Below, piece by piece: positions 54,194 to 63,089 of a stretch of 64,000 nucleotides of DNA (positions are counted from its first letter, which is position 1; each line of letters starts with the position of its first letter). The notes under the pieces were generated by a model. The model did not search any database. It worked only from the letters and a program-made list of their open reading frames with translations, and was not told where the DNA came from. The stretch lies in assembly GCF_007860175.1 (NCBI RefSeq), contig NZ_SJPX01000001.1:434001-498000 (forward strand), in the 5' to 3' direction. The translations under genes were made by a program, and so were the position numbers. The stretch is from Rubripirellula reticaptiva (GTDB lineage Bacteria; Planctomycetota; Planctomycetia; Pirellulales; Pirellulaceae).

Positions 54194-55855
54194 TTAGAAC
54201 TGGGTTTGATACTGGAAGTAGAAGAAGTCAGCATCGTTGCTGCTTGCTACGCCCGGTGTCGTCTTGTAGTAGTCGCCCGCATTGAAGTGCGAGTAGCCGA
54301 CCAACACGTTGTTCCGAGCGTTCAAGTTCACGTTGAACAACACGTCGATTTCTTGGCCAAGTTCTTTGTCACCCGCCGCATTGGCTGCGTTGTACGGCGC
54401 CATGGTAACACCGTACGGGGTGGTCGATTGGTCCAAGAAGAAGTGGTGGTACCACAACAGCAACGACACTTTTTTGCTGAACAACGGTGTGATGAACTGA
54501 GCATTGATGTCGTGCAAGTTGCGACGACCAAACAAGTCCATGAAACCGTTGTACTTGTGCGCAAGTGGGAACAAGTGATCAAAGCTGTCGTCACCGCGAG
54601 CTGCTGGGACGTCATCGCCACCCGATGCGTAGTCATACCAGAACCAAACGGTTGGCTTCCAATCGCCGAAGTCTAGCTTACGTCCCAAACCGCCCGTGAT
54701 GAACTCGGCGCTGTGATCGCCAAATCCAGGACTGTTCGATCCAAATTGGACGCCGCCTTCGAACTCGTACAACAGTCCACCATCGGTATCACCCGCTACT
54801 CGAGTACCAATCGTGTGGTAGTCGAAGTCGGCATCATCGTTGTTGTAACCAAGGTAATAGGCGTCAACCGTTCCGATATCCAAACCCTTGCGAGTTGCGT
54901 AGACACCATAGAACTGTTGATTTTCGTTGGCATCGTCGATTTTGTCTTCGGTCGACGCGTTTCGGTTGACCGGGTTGGTCCAAAATCCGTCGACGTCCCA
55001 GTTATCGCCGATGTAAGTTCCGCGCACACCTTGGAACGTGCGGCGGGTATTAGCCCAATCGAGTGGAGAAACTAAGCGCTGAGCCCCAAGCAACAATTCT
55101 TGACGTCCAACACGAAGCGTTAAGTCTTCGGTCAACTTGGTGTCCAAGAACAAGTTCTGGATCTCACCACGGTTCTCTTCGATCGGGCGATTGTTAAAAA
55201 TCTCGCCGCCCGAGTCGGCGTACAAATACTCACCGTAAAGTCGGAAGTATTCATTGACCCGATAGTTGGCAAAGAACCGCAAACGGGTCAGCCAAAAATC
55301 ATCATCGCGGCCCGTCAAACCGAGGCCGCGCATGTTGTTTTCATCGTGGTAACGCACACGCGCTTCGCCACCAATGTCGAGCTTGCCGTCGTACATTCCC
55401 TTCAAAGAATCGCCCAGCATCGGCTTGCCGTCGTAGCAGGGGTCATTTAGATAGCTGAAGTCGTTCGCATAGAAGACGCCCTTGTAGGCACCCTTCATCT
55501 TGGCGGCAGCGGCCTCTTTCTTTTCCTTGGTGCAGCATGGCGTGTTGCAGCAGTTGCAAGGGGCCGCATCCATCAGAATCGGTTGCGAGTAGGTTTCGCT
55601 AGGGCTCGCGATGGGCGCGGGCATCACGTCGATCGATTCCTCGACCGGAGCGTCGATCGCAATCGGCTCGGGAATGGCAACCGACTCACCGCCATCCTGT
55701 AGCGGCGAGTAGACGGTGACTTGTTGGACTGATTCGCCCAGCGATAAGTCAACGATATCGGAAGGCGAGTCGGCGAAAGCCGCTTGCCCTGTCATGAGGC
55801 CGCTCAGCAGTAATCCTGCGAGCGCACGCCGGCGCGAATGGTAGAAAGTTTGCAT
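54194..55855 (-). CDS. outer-membrane alginate-export-type porin
   Basis: A 553-residue protein from the ATG at 55855 (AAGGAACC upstream) with a signal peptide (RALAGLLLSGLMTGQAAFA). A Pro/Glu/Ile-rich linker leads to a short cluster APCNCCNTPCCTKEKKE (five Cys in nine residues). From ~150 onward the strands have the alternating pattern of an 18-stranded beta barrel of the Alginate_exp family (LDIGGEARVRYHDENN, LTLRVGRQELLLGAQRLVSPLDWANTRRTFQGV, and a C-terminal FFYFQYQTQF ending in Phe, as in outer-membrane proteins). It probably lets anionic polymer, nitrate or other solutes pass. Faces away from the nitrate/heme locus across 590 bases. Confidence 0.85.
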   Translation of the reverse strand: MQTFYHSRRRALAGLLLSGLMTGQAAFADSPSDIVDLSLGESVQQVTVYSPLQDGGESVAIPEPIAIDAPVEESIDVMPAPIASPSETYSQPILMDAAPCNCCNTPCCTKEKKEAAAAKMKGAYKGVFYANDFSYLNDPCYDGKPMLGDSLKGMYDGKLDIGGEARVRYHDENNMRGLGLTGRDDDFWLTRLRFFANYRVNEYFRLYGEYLYADSGGEIFNNRPIEENRGEIQNLFLDTKLTEDLTLRVGRQELLLGAQRLVSPLDWANTRRTFQGVRGTYIGDNWDVDGFWTNPVNRNASTEDKIDDANENQQFYGVYATRKGLDIGTVDAYYLGYNNDDADFDYHTIGTRVAGDTDGGLLYEFEGGVQFGSNSPGFGDHSAEFITGGLGRKLDFGDWKPTVWFWYDYASGGDDVPAARGDDSFDHLFPLAHKYNGFMDLFGRRNLHDINAQFITPLFSKKVSLLLWYHHFFLDQSTTPYGVTMAPYNAANAAGDKELGQEIDVLFNVNLNARNNVLVGYSHFNAGDYYKTTPGVASSNDADFFYFQYQTQF

Positions 55856-56445
55856 AGGGACGAGGTTCCTTCCTCTAGTGAGATTGGTCGGGTCTGATGG
55901 CGAATAAACGAGACTGGGGCGATGGATTAAAGCCAAGTCGTTGCGATCCGCCTGAATCAACAACCTTTTGCCAACCGATCCATGGCGGCAACGCGACACT
56001 CTCCAACTCCGGCGTGCTGGTGTGCATCTTGGATCAGATATCGGCGTTCACGATTGAAATACGTGACGTCGTTTCGACTGACACAACATCCGAAACATTT
56101 GCTGCAATCCGAACAACCGATCAACTCGAAGTGCCCTGTCCACGCGCAATCGCTGCATCCCAGATATGCAGGAGCAGGAAACGGCTCAACCCAAAACCGG
56201 CGGTTTGGCTACCTGAGACGCAATTGCGTGGTGTTTAGCGGAGCCAATTTTGACTTAGCCCGTGTGAATCCGTGTTTCACAGGCAGGCGGTACGTCGGTT
56301 GCTTCTCGAGATCGATCGATATGCGTCGTTGATGCACAGGTATCGGTGTGTCACCGCGACGGTTCGCTAGGCGGAGCGATCCCTATAAAAATTCTACGAG
56401 GCTATTCCAGCCGCGTTGTTTGATTGCACCAAGGGAACTTCGCAT
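55856..56445. other. 590-base divergent spacer, no confident gene
   Basis: Lies between the leftward porin and the rightward reductase fusion, so it should carry both promoters. A plus frame at 55897-56238 (113 codons) is open but its composition is not protein-like. An A/T patch around 56388-56398 (TATAAAAATTCT) might serve as a -10 region for the fusion gene. No repeat or RNA gene seen. Confidence 0.45.
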
Positions 56446-58485
56446 TTGTCGATCGCGACCGAGAACAAGTCACTGCCGCCCACATTCGCCGCGAACACAT
56501 CGCTCGTTCGAACGAGACTGCTGATCGTTGGTGGAGGAATGACTGCACATCAGCTTTGTCGGCAATTGGTTAACAGCGGTGCGATTAAAAACTTTGATGT
56601 CACGATCTTTGGCAGCGAGTCCAGGTTGGCTTATGATCGCGTCAACTTATCTCGGATGTTTGAAGGGCATGGCGAGACAGGCCTGCTGCTAGCCCGTCGC
56701 GATTGGTACGACGAACACGAAATCGAATTCAAAACGAATTGTGTCATCAAGCACCTCGATCGCTCAGCACGCAAGATTGTTGACGATCACGGCAACCACT
56801 ATCCCTACGACAAGTTGGTACTGGCAACCGGCTCGCGAGCGTTCGTCCCACCGGTCCCAGGAAGTGACTGCGAAGGAGTGTTCGTTTACCGAACCATCGA
56901 TGATCTAGAAAGAATTCATCACCACATCACTCAACGTAAAGCCACCGTTGGCGCCGTAATCGGCGGCGGACTACTTGGCCTGGAGGCCGCAAAAATCCTG
57001 CGAGATCGCGGGCTGCAAACATCCGTGATTGAAATGGCACCAGGGCTAATGCCCCGGCAACTCGACCGAGACGGTGCCGCCAGATTGAAACAGCATGTCG
57101 AGTCAATGGGCGTCGACGTCCATTTGGTTCGGCGTACAGAATCGATCAAGACCAATCAGATGGGGCAATTGACGATCCACTTCGGAAATGCGGACCCGAT
57201 CAACGTCGATGTTTTGATCATCGCGGCCGGCGTGCGGCCGAACGATTCCCTCGCTCGTGAATCAGACTTGGCGGTGGGCCCCAGGGGCGGCATCGCCGTC
57301 GACGCGAGATTGCAAACGAAGGATCCCAACGTGTTTGCCATCGGCGAATGCTGTAGTTTTCGCGATCACATCTATGGGTTGGTTGCACCGTGTTACCGGA
57401 TGGCCGATGTGTTGGCCAGTCGGCTAAGCGGTCAGGAAATCATGTTCCAAGGTGCCGATGAGTCAGCCGAACTAAAATTGCTAGGCGTCCAAGTCGTCAC
57501 GCTCGGCCGCGTAATCGGCGAATCAACCAACGGTATCGTGCTGGCTCATCGTGACGATCAATCGTATCGAAAAATAATAATCGAACGAGGAAAGTTGGTT
57601 GGCGCCGCGTGCGTGGGACCATGGGAAAGCGTTCCGCAGATTCGTCAAGCAATCGCCAAACAGAAAATGATCTGGCCGTTGCAACGGTCACGTTTCCTGC
57701 GGACGGGATCGCCTTGGGCGCTCGGTGATGCGCTGCCGATTTCCCTTTGGCCCGCCGATGCAATCGTTTGTAGTTGCCTGGGTGTGACGCGAGGCCAGAT
57801 CAGCCAAGCCGTCATCGACGACCAAACAGATGTCGACGAAATTGCTCGCGTCACCGGCGCATCAAGCGCATGCGGCAGTTGCCGATCGCTGTTATGTGAG
57901 ATGACCGGAAGAGACTCGTCGTCGAAGCCGGCGGCGGGTTCGAAAACGATGTTAGCGGCTTCGATCGTGGCGGCAGTGACTGCACTGCTGTACTTCACAG
58001 TTCCTGCGCCAAAATTTGCCACCAGTGTCACCGATGCATGGCGTGACATTGATGTGCTTTGGCGAAACGACTTTCCTCGTCAAGTGACCGGATACACGAC
58101 ACTCAGTCTGACATTAGTCGGGCTGACGTTTTCTCTACGAAAGCGATTGCAGTGGTTTCAATTTGGAACCTACGCATTTTGGCGTTCAGTGCATGCCGTA
58201 CTCGGTGTCTTGGTCATCATCAGCATCGCTGTCCATACCGGGTTACGAATGGGCGAGAACCTAAATTTCATTTTGGCGGCAACCTTCTTGAGCGTTGCCG
58301 CCGTTGGATCGCTCGCAGGATTTGCCAGCGGAATGGAATCGCGAACCACCGGTGCCACCGCCATGTTCATTCGGCGATGGCGCCCCAGGTTGACGCAAGT
58401 GCATACGTGGTTGTTCTGGCCACTGCCCGCTTTGGTGGTATTGCACATCGTTTCCTTCTATTGGTTCGCCGACGGTGGAAATTGA
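56446..58485 (+). CDS. NirB-like FAD reductase + Bfd [2Fe-2S] + membrane cytochrome b-like fusion
   Basis: A 679-residue protein from the TTG at 56446 (AAGGGA 9 bases upstream; TTG at 56416 also open). Residues ~23-410 are a pyridine-nucleotide/FAD reductase like the NirB/NasB N-terminus: LLIVGGGMTAH, LVLATGS, VGAVIGGGLLGLEAAK, VFAIGECCSF. Residues ~438-485 are a Bfd-like [2Fe-2S] domain, VCSCLGVTRGQISQAV through SACGSC (Cys 442, 444, 476, 479). Residues ~500-679 form four or five membrane helices with His at ~583, 597, 653 and 667, matching paired heme ligands of cytochrome-b/ferric-reductase type. The siroheme/4Fe-4S reductase part of NirB is absent. Stop is 1 base before the cytochrome c ATG. 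Confidence 0.8.
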   Translation: MSIATENKSLPPTFAANTSLVRTRLLIVGGGMTAHQLCRQLVNSGAIKNFDVTIFGSESRLAYDRVNLSRMFEGHGETGLLLARRDWYDEHEIEFKTNCVIKHLDRSARKIVDDHGNHYPYDKLVLATGSRAFVPPVPGSDCEGVFVYRTIDDLERIHHHITQRKATVGAVIGGGLLGLEAAKILRDRGLQTSVIEMAPGLMPRQLDRDGAARLKQHVESMGVDVHLVRRTESIKTNQMGQLTIHFGNADPINVDVLIIAAGVRPNDSLARESDLAVGPRGGIAVDARLQTKDPNVFAIGECCSFRDHIYGLVAPCYRMADVLASRLSGQEIMFQGADESAELKLLGVQVVTLGRVIGESTNGIVLAHRDDQSYRKIIIERGKLVGAACVGPWESVPQIRQAIAKQKMIWPLQRSRFLRTGSPWALGDALPISLWPADAIVCSCLGVTRGQISQAVIDDQTDVDEIARVTGASSACGSCRSLLCEMTGRDSSSKPAAGSKTMLAASIVAAVTALLYFTVPAPKFATSVTDAWRDIDVLWRNDFPRQVTGYTTLSLTLVGLTFSLRKRLQWFQFGTYAFWRSVHAVLGVLVIISIAVHTGLRMGENLNFILAATFLSVAAVGSLAGFASGMESRTTGATAMFIRRWRPRLTQVHTWLFWPLPALVVLHIVSFYWFADGGN

Positions 58486-58486
58486 A

Positions 58487-59875
58487 ATGCAGACAAGATG
58501 GTTTGCAGGACAGGTGAGTCAGTGGTGGTTGTGGTCGGGCCTCAATCTTGCGTTGATCGCGTATTTTGGCTACGCCTTCGTTGCCCCCCCGTCGTCGGTC
58601 AAAGCTTCATTACTGCCTGGCGAGACCACTCATGGCCACTATCAAATCGAACTGGATTGCAACGCATGTCATCTTGCGGCCGACGATCCCGAGCGTCATT
58701 CCGCCGGCAACGTGATGACGGATGCGTGCAACCGATGCCACGCCAATCAATTGACTCTCGTCAACGACACACACCCAGCGAAAAAGTTTCGCGACCCCAG
58801 CAATGCGGATTTGCTGGAAATCTTGGACGCGCAAGACTGTCTGACTTGTCACCGCGAACACGTGCCCGAACAGACCGTGTCGATGGGTTTGACACTTCCA
58901 ACGGACTACTGCTGGCACTGTCACGAAGATATCGGCGACGCCCGCTCATCCCATGCTGAAATGAAATTCGATTCGTGCGCAACGGCCGGTTGCCACAACT
59001 ATCACGATAACCGAGCTCTGTACGAAAAATTTCTAGATGTGCACTATGGCGAGGCGGATCATCTGGTATCGGCCATCGTTCCATCGAGAAATCTCAAGCA
59101 ACAGTGGATAGAACGGCACCCAGACAAGAGCCAACTTTATATCGCCGACGCGGACGGCCCAAGCAACGAACCAGCGGGATCGACCATCGAAACCGATTGG
59201 GCCGAGACAGCGCACGCAGCTGCAGGAGTCAACTGCGGCGAATGCCACAATGAAAAAAAAGCCTCCGGTGAAACGTCCTGGAACGACCGAGTCGCGATGT
59301 CGGTTTGCGAGCAATGTCACAAGTCCGAGGTTGATTCATTTCAAACCGGAAAGCATGGGATGCGGTTGTCCATCGGAATGTCACCGATGCTGCCTTCGTT
59401 AGCACGATTGCCAATGCACGCTGGCGCTTCGCATCAAGAACTGAACTGCAACGCGTGTCATGAAGGCCATCGATTTGACACCCGGCATGCGGCAGTGGAA
59501 GCCTGCCAGAAGTGCCATGCCGATTCTCACTCTTTGGCTTATGCGGATTCCTCTCACGCCCAGCTTTGGCGATCCGAAATGGCTGGCGAATTGCCGACCG
59601 GAAGCGGCGTTTCGTGCGCCACTTGCCACCTGCCAAGGCTGACAGGCGACGACGGAATTTGGGTCAACCATGATCAAAACGCGGTATTGCGTCCAAGCGA
59701 GACGATGGCACGCGAAGTTTGTGGCCACTGCCATGGCCTTGAATACGCCCTTAGCGCGTTGGCCGACCCAGAACTAGCAATCTCTTGCTACGACCAACCG
59801 CCGCACATTCGAATCCGTTCCCTGCAAATGGCTCATGAATACTTCGAAGCCCGTCGTCAGAAGAGTTCCCGCTGA
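58487..59875 (+). CDS. membrane-anchored cytochrome c with eleven heme motifs
   Basis: A 462-residue protein beginning one base after the fusion gene's stop. One N-terminal helix (about 14-32, WWLWSGLNLALIAYFGYAF) anchors it; the rest is periplasmic. I count ten CxxCH motifs (C58, 81, 118, 142, 250, 274, 321, 340, 377, 412) and one CATAGCH (C164, a CX4CH site), plus many spare His for axial ligation. Paired spacing in places recalls cytochrome c3/NapC-NrfH-like multiheme proteins. It probably carries electrons away from (or to) the membrane cytochrome b of the preceding fusion. Terminal partner unknown. Confidence 0.88.
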   Translation: MQTRWFAGQVSQWWLWSGLNLALIAYFGYAFVAPPSSVKASLLPGETTHGHYQIELDCNACHLAADDPERHSAGNVMTDACNRCHANQLTLVNDTHPAKKFRDPSNADLLEILDAQDCLTCHREHVPEQTVSMGLTLPTDYCWHCHEDIGDARSSHAEMKFDSCATAGCHNYHDNRALYEKFLDVHYGEADHLVSAIVPSRNLKQQWIERHPDKSQLYIADADGPSNEPAGSTIETDWAETAHAAAGVNCGECHNEKKASGETSWNDRVAMSVCEQCHKSEVDSFQTGKHGMRLSIGMSPMLPSLARLPMHAGASHQELNCNACHEGHRFDTRHAAVEACQKCHADSHSLAYADSSHAQLWRSEMAGELPTGSGVSCATCHLPRLTGDDGIWVNHDQNAVLRPSETMAREVCGHCHGLEYALSALADPELAISCYDQPPHIRIRSLQMAHEYFEARRQKSSR

Positions 59876-59928
59876 CGACCAATCAATCCATTCCCTAGTT
59901 CCCTGCCCTACCCTTGGAGTTCTCTACG

Positions 59929-60585
59929 ATGAAACGACACAATTGCCCGAACATTTCGGCGCGACCTCAACGCCGTCGCGCTAAATCAATGCTTTCCGCA
60001 TTTGCAGTAACCGCGACTGCTGTTGCGATGCTTTGCACTACCGGATGTGGTGAACCTGCGGCTGCTTCGGCGACACCATCGGCTGGCATTACGCCGCAAA
60101 AGTTCGCTGATGGAGTCCACGCGGTGATGATGGCTGACCGAACCGTTTACGCCACGCACGTCGTCACCAACTTGAAAAAGCAATCGTCACCCGTTACAGC
60201 CGACGAATACTGGATGGACTCGACCAATGCGATTCCATTGCCGGCCCAAATGTTTCGCATGGGCGCCGAACTCGTCGACGAAAATCCCGAAGCGGGATTC
60301 ACGTATTCATTGCGCAGTGAATGGCCACTCAACGAGCAGCACAAAGCCAAAAGCGAGTTCGAAACGGCGGCGCTTAAGTACATCACTGCCAATCCGGGCG
60401 AGAACTATTACGGCGAAGAAGAACTTGGCGGCAACAAGTATTTCGTTGCGGTTTACCCCGATCGCGCCGTCGCTGAGGCATGTTGGACCTGCCACAACGA
60501 CCACCCCGATCGTGCCGCGGATTATCCCGAGTTCGGCAAGGACGATGTGATGGGTGGAGTTCTGGTACGTGTACCGATTCCATGA
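59929..60585 (+). CDS. Tll0287-like (DUF3365) heme lipoprotein
   Basis: A 218-residue protein starting at the ATG at 59929 (GGAG 11 bases ahead). A lipoprotein-type signal ends LCTTGC (Cys ~40). The domain matches DUF3365/Tll0287-like proteins: FADGVHAVMMADRTVYATHVV, IPLPAQMFRMGAELV, a central YSLRSEWPLN, and one heme motif CWTCHNDHP (185-189) near the C-terminus, with GGVLVRVPI at the end. The family is thought to sense redox or gas through c-type heme. Third gene of the rightward heme locus, 53 bases after the cytochrome c. Confidence 0.82.
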   Translation: MKRHNCPNISARPQRRRAKSMLSAFAVTATAVAMLCTTGCGEPAAASATPSAGITPQKFADGVHAVMMADRTVYATHVVTNLKKQSSPVTADEYWMDSTNAIPLPAQMFRMGAELVDENPEAGFTYSLRSEWPLNEQHKAKSEFETAALKYITANPGENYYGEEELGGNKYFVAVYPDRAVAEACWTCHNDHPDRAADYPEFGKDDVMGGVLVRVPIP

Positions 60586-60637
60586 CCTAGAGCCCTACTC
60601 AAATGCAAACTCAATCCATCACTTAGGAACATTCAAC

Positions 60638-61060
60638 ATGACACCACAGCAAATTACTCTCGTGCAGGACTCCTGGGCACAGGTGAAGCCCATCTCGGAA
60701 CAGGCCGCCGAATTATTCTACGGACGACTTTTCGAACTCGATCCGTCGCTGAAAACGCTCTTTAAAGGCGATATGAAGGACCAGGGAAAGAAGTTGATGG
60801 CTACCCTCAATCTCGCAGTCACATCGTTGACGAAATTGGAAACGATTCTAGCGGCAGTGCAAGAATTAGGACGTCGGCACGTTCAATACGGTGTGCCTGA
60901 TTCGAGCTACGCCACAGTGGGCGAAGCGCTGCTTTGGACGCTGGACAAAGGCCTGGGAGAAGCATTCACCGACGACGTCAAAGCCGCCTGGACCGAAACG
61001 TATTTGACGCTGAGCAACGTCATGCTTGACGCCGCGCACGACGCGCAGGCGGCAAGCTAG
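60638..61060 (+). CDS. single-domain globin
   Basis: A 140-residue globin from the ATG at 60638 (AGGAAC upstream; the longer frame from 60554 is unlikely). Globin landmarks: LFKGDMKDQGKKLMATL with CD1 Phe (~42) and a Gln (~49) at the distal E7 position, proximal His 81 in LGRRHVQYGV, and GEALLWTLDKGLGEAFTDDVKAAWTETY for helices G/H. The pattern is like bacterial (Vitreoscilla-type or flavohemoglobin N-domain) globins, without a reductase domain. Beside nitrate uptake genes it may bind NO or O2; inference. Confidence 0.88.
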   Translation: MTPQQITLVQDSWAQVKPISEQAAELFYGRLFELDPSLKTLFKGDMKDQGKKLMATLNLAVTSLTKLETILAAVQELGRRHVQYGVPDSSYATVGEALLWTLDKGLGEAFTDDVKAAWTETYLTLSNVMLDAAHDAQAAS

Positions 61061-61366
61061 ACCGCGAACGACAGCGCCGCAACGAGGTGCTGTTTTCTGA
61101 GGCAGGTGCATCGACACCTGCCATCTCGCTAAGCAGCTGCACGAGCTCCGCTGGGTGGCCGGCCCCCCAGACTCTTCAACGCCGCCACAAGCCTTGCGTG
61201 CGAATACGCACCATTGAACCAACTTACCGAAACGCTTGATGCACCTTGCGAGGGAATCCGAACGCGTGAAACCTGTTTGGCTCATCGGTTGCTTCACTTC
61301 GAATCCGACGAGAAGTCTAGTACTTCGCAGCTCATCCTCTTCGCACCTCATCCAATTTGATCCCGA
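61061..61366. other. 306-base spacer between globin and nrtA
   Basis: No gene. It holds a perfect 8-bp stem-loop (61101-61122). The spacing suggests a separate promoter for nrtA, but no clear NtcA-type or sigma-54 site was seen. Confidence 0.5.
61101..61122 (+). terminator. stem-loop after the globin gene
   Basis: GGCAGGTG-CATCGA-CACCTGCC, a perfect 8-bp stem, 40 bases after the globin stop. It lacks a T-tract (followed by ATCTCGC), so it may be a Rho-dependent end, a processing site or a regulator-binding inverted repeat. Confidence 0.45.
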
Positions 61367-62878
61367 ATGCAAATGCTTCACATCGGACTCCGAGCGCCTC
61401 ATCACTTGCTCCTGTTACTTCTGATGCTCGCATCGATTGCCGGTTGCAGCAGCAACGCAATCACGCTGGAAGATTTGGAGGCAGCGGCGGCAAAGCTGGA
61501 GAAAGCTGATGAAGAAAGAGTTGTCGCGGACGGCGAGACAGCTTCAAGTCCGACCGAAGAATCGGCCGTGACTGAGATTTTAAATATCGAAAAGCCGAAC
61601 TTAAAGTTTGGCTTTATCAAGTTGACGGATTGCGCGCCGCTGGTCATCGCCAAAGAAAAGGGCTACTTCGAAGACGAGGGGCTCAGTGTTGAAGTCGAGG
61701 CACAATCGAACTGGAAAATTCTTCTCGACCGAGTCATTGATGGCCAATTGGACGGCGCTCATATGTTGGCCGGACAACCGATTGGAGCCACGATCGGTAT
61801 CGGAACGACGTCACCGATCATCACCGCCTACAGCCTTGATTACAACGGGAACGGCATCACGGTCAGCAATGAAATCTGGACCAAGATGCAAGAGAACGAC
61901 CCCGAGCTGAAAAAGCCGCAGCCCAAGCATCCGATCTCGGCTAACTCGCTTAAGCCGATTGTTGATCAATACAAAAGAGATGGTAAAGATTTCAACATGG
62001 GCATGGTATTTCCCGTGTCGACGCACAACTATGAAATTCGCTACTGGCTAGCAGCGTCGGGAATCCATCCTGGTTTCTACAACGAGCAAAACATTCAAGG
62101 CACCGTAGACGCAGATGTGATCCTGTCGGTCACTCCTCCGCCACAAATGCCGTCGACCTTAGAAGCCGGCACGATTCTGGGCTACTGCGTCGGTGAACCC
62201 TGGAATCAGAAAGCCGTTGTCGATGGAATTGGTGTTCCCGTCACAACGAACTATGACATCTGGAAAAACAACCCCGAGAAAGTGTTCGGGGTTTCCGAGC
62301 AGTGGAACGAGAAGTATCCGAACACGCACATCGCCGTCGTCAAAGCGTTGATCCGAGCCGGCAAATGGCTCGATGAAAAAGACGCAGATGGCAACTTGGT
62401 GAATCGCCAGGAAGCTTGTCAGATTTTGAGTAAGAAGGACTACGTCGGAGCTGACGTGGGCGTGATCGAAAAATCCATGTTGGGAACGTTCGTCTTTCAG
62501 AAAAGCGACGTTCGACCGATGCCCGATTTCAACGTTTTCTTTGACCACCAGGCAAGCTTCCCTCACTACAGCGACTGCGTGTGGTTTCTAACCCAGATGC
62601 GTCGTTGGGGACAGATTACCGAACCCAAGCCGGCCAGTTGGTACGCCGAAACGGCCAAGAAAATCTACAAGCCGTCTATCTACCGCAAAGCTTCGGCGAT
62701 GCTGGTTGCCGAAGGCAAGGTCGACGCGGACGCGTTCCCGGCCGCCGACTACGACGGCTATCGCGAACCGACTTCGGAATTCATTGACGGCAACACCTAC
62801 GACGCAAAAGACCCAATCGGCTACATCAACAGCTTTACGATTGGGAATAAAGAAGATAGCACGCTCGAGAAGCAGTAG
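61367..62878 (+). CDS. nrtA: nitrate-type ABC transporter substrate-binding lipoprotein (NrtA-like)
   Basis: A 503-residue lipoprotein (two ATGs, 61367 and 61373) with signal ending LMLASIAGC. After a Glu/Ala-rich linker the NrtA fold begins [45 protein letters not shown], then [20 protein letters not shown] and a [12 protein letters not shown] segment. NrtA binds nitrate/nitrite with high affinity at the periplasmic face; the specific ligand residues (Trp, Gln, His, Lys pattern) are not verified. Followed by an NrtB permease after 211 bases. Confidence 0.9.
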   Translation: MQMLHIGLRAPHHLLLLLLMLASIAGCSSNAITLEDLEAAAAKLEKADEERVVADGETASSPTEESAVTEILNIEKPNLKFGFIKLTDCAPLVIAKEKGYFEDEGLSVEVEAQSNWKILLDRVIDGQLDGAHMLAGQPIGATIGIGTTSPIITAYSLDYNGNGITVSNEIWTKMQENDPELKKPQPKHPISANSLKPIVDQYKRDGKDFNMGMVFPVSTHNYEIRYWLAASGIHPGFYNEQNIQGTVDADVILSVTPPPQMPSTLEAGTILGYCVGEPWNQKAVVDGIGVPVTTNYDIWKNNPEKVFGVSEQWNEKYPNTHIAVVKALIRAGKWLDEKDADGNLVNRQEACQILSKKDYVGADVGVIEKSMLGTFVFQKSDVRPMPDFNVFFDHQASFPHYSDCVWFLTQMRRWGQITEPKPASWYAETAKKIYKPSIYRKASAMLVAEGKVDADAFPAADYDGYREPTSEFIDGNTYDAKDPIGYINSFTIGNKEDSTLEKQ

Positions 62879-63089
62879 CTCGAAAACAGCACGTGATGAG
62901 TCACTCGCTGACACTTCGACGGCAGCAAATGATCGCGACCGTCCATAGGCCGAACGTTCTCGATCGGTTGACCGCCTCAATCGGTCGAGTTTGTGAAGCG
63001 GCCATGAAGGGTCGGGTGCTGTGGTCCGGTGCCCGTCGCCCGGCCCGGCCGCGGATCGTTTTTTTTGAAACATACAAGGTTTGAGACTT

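Noticed and set aside
55897-56238. Plus-strand ORF of 113 codons in the porin/reductase spacer
   Set aside because: No family resemblance, no good start signal, and composition unlike real genes of the window.
62893-63084. Plus-strand ORF of 63 codons between nrtA and nrtB
   Set aside because: Arg-rich, no ribosome site, not family-like; the spacer is better explained as untranslated.
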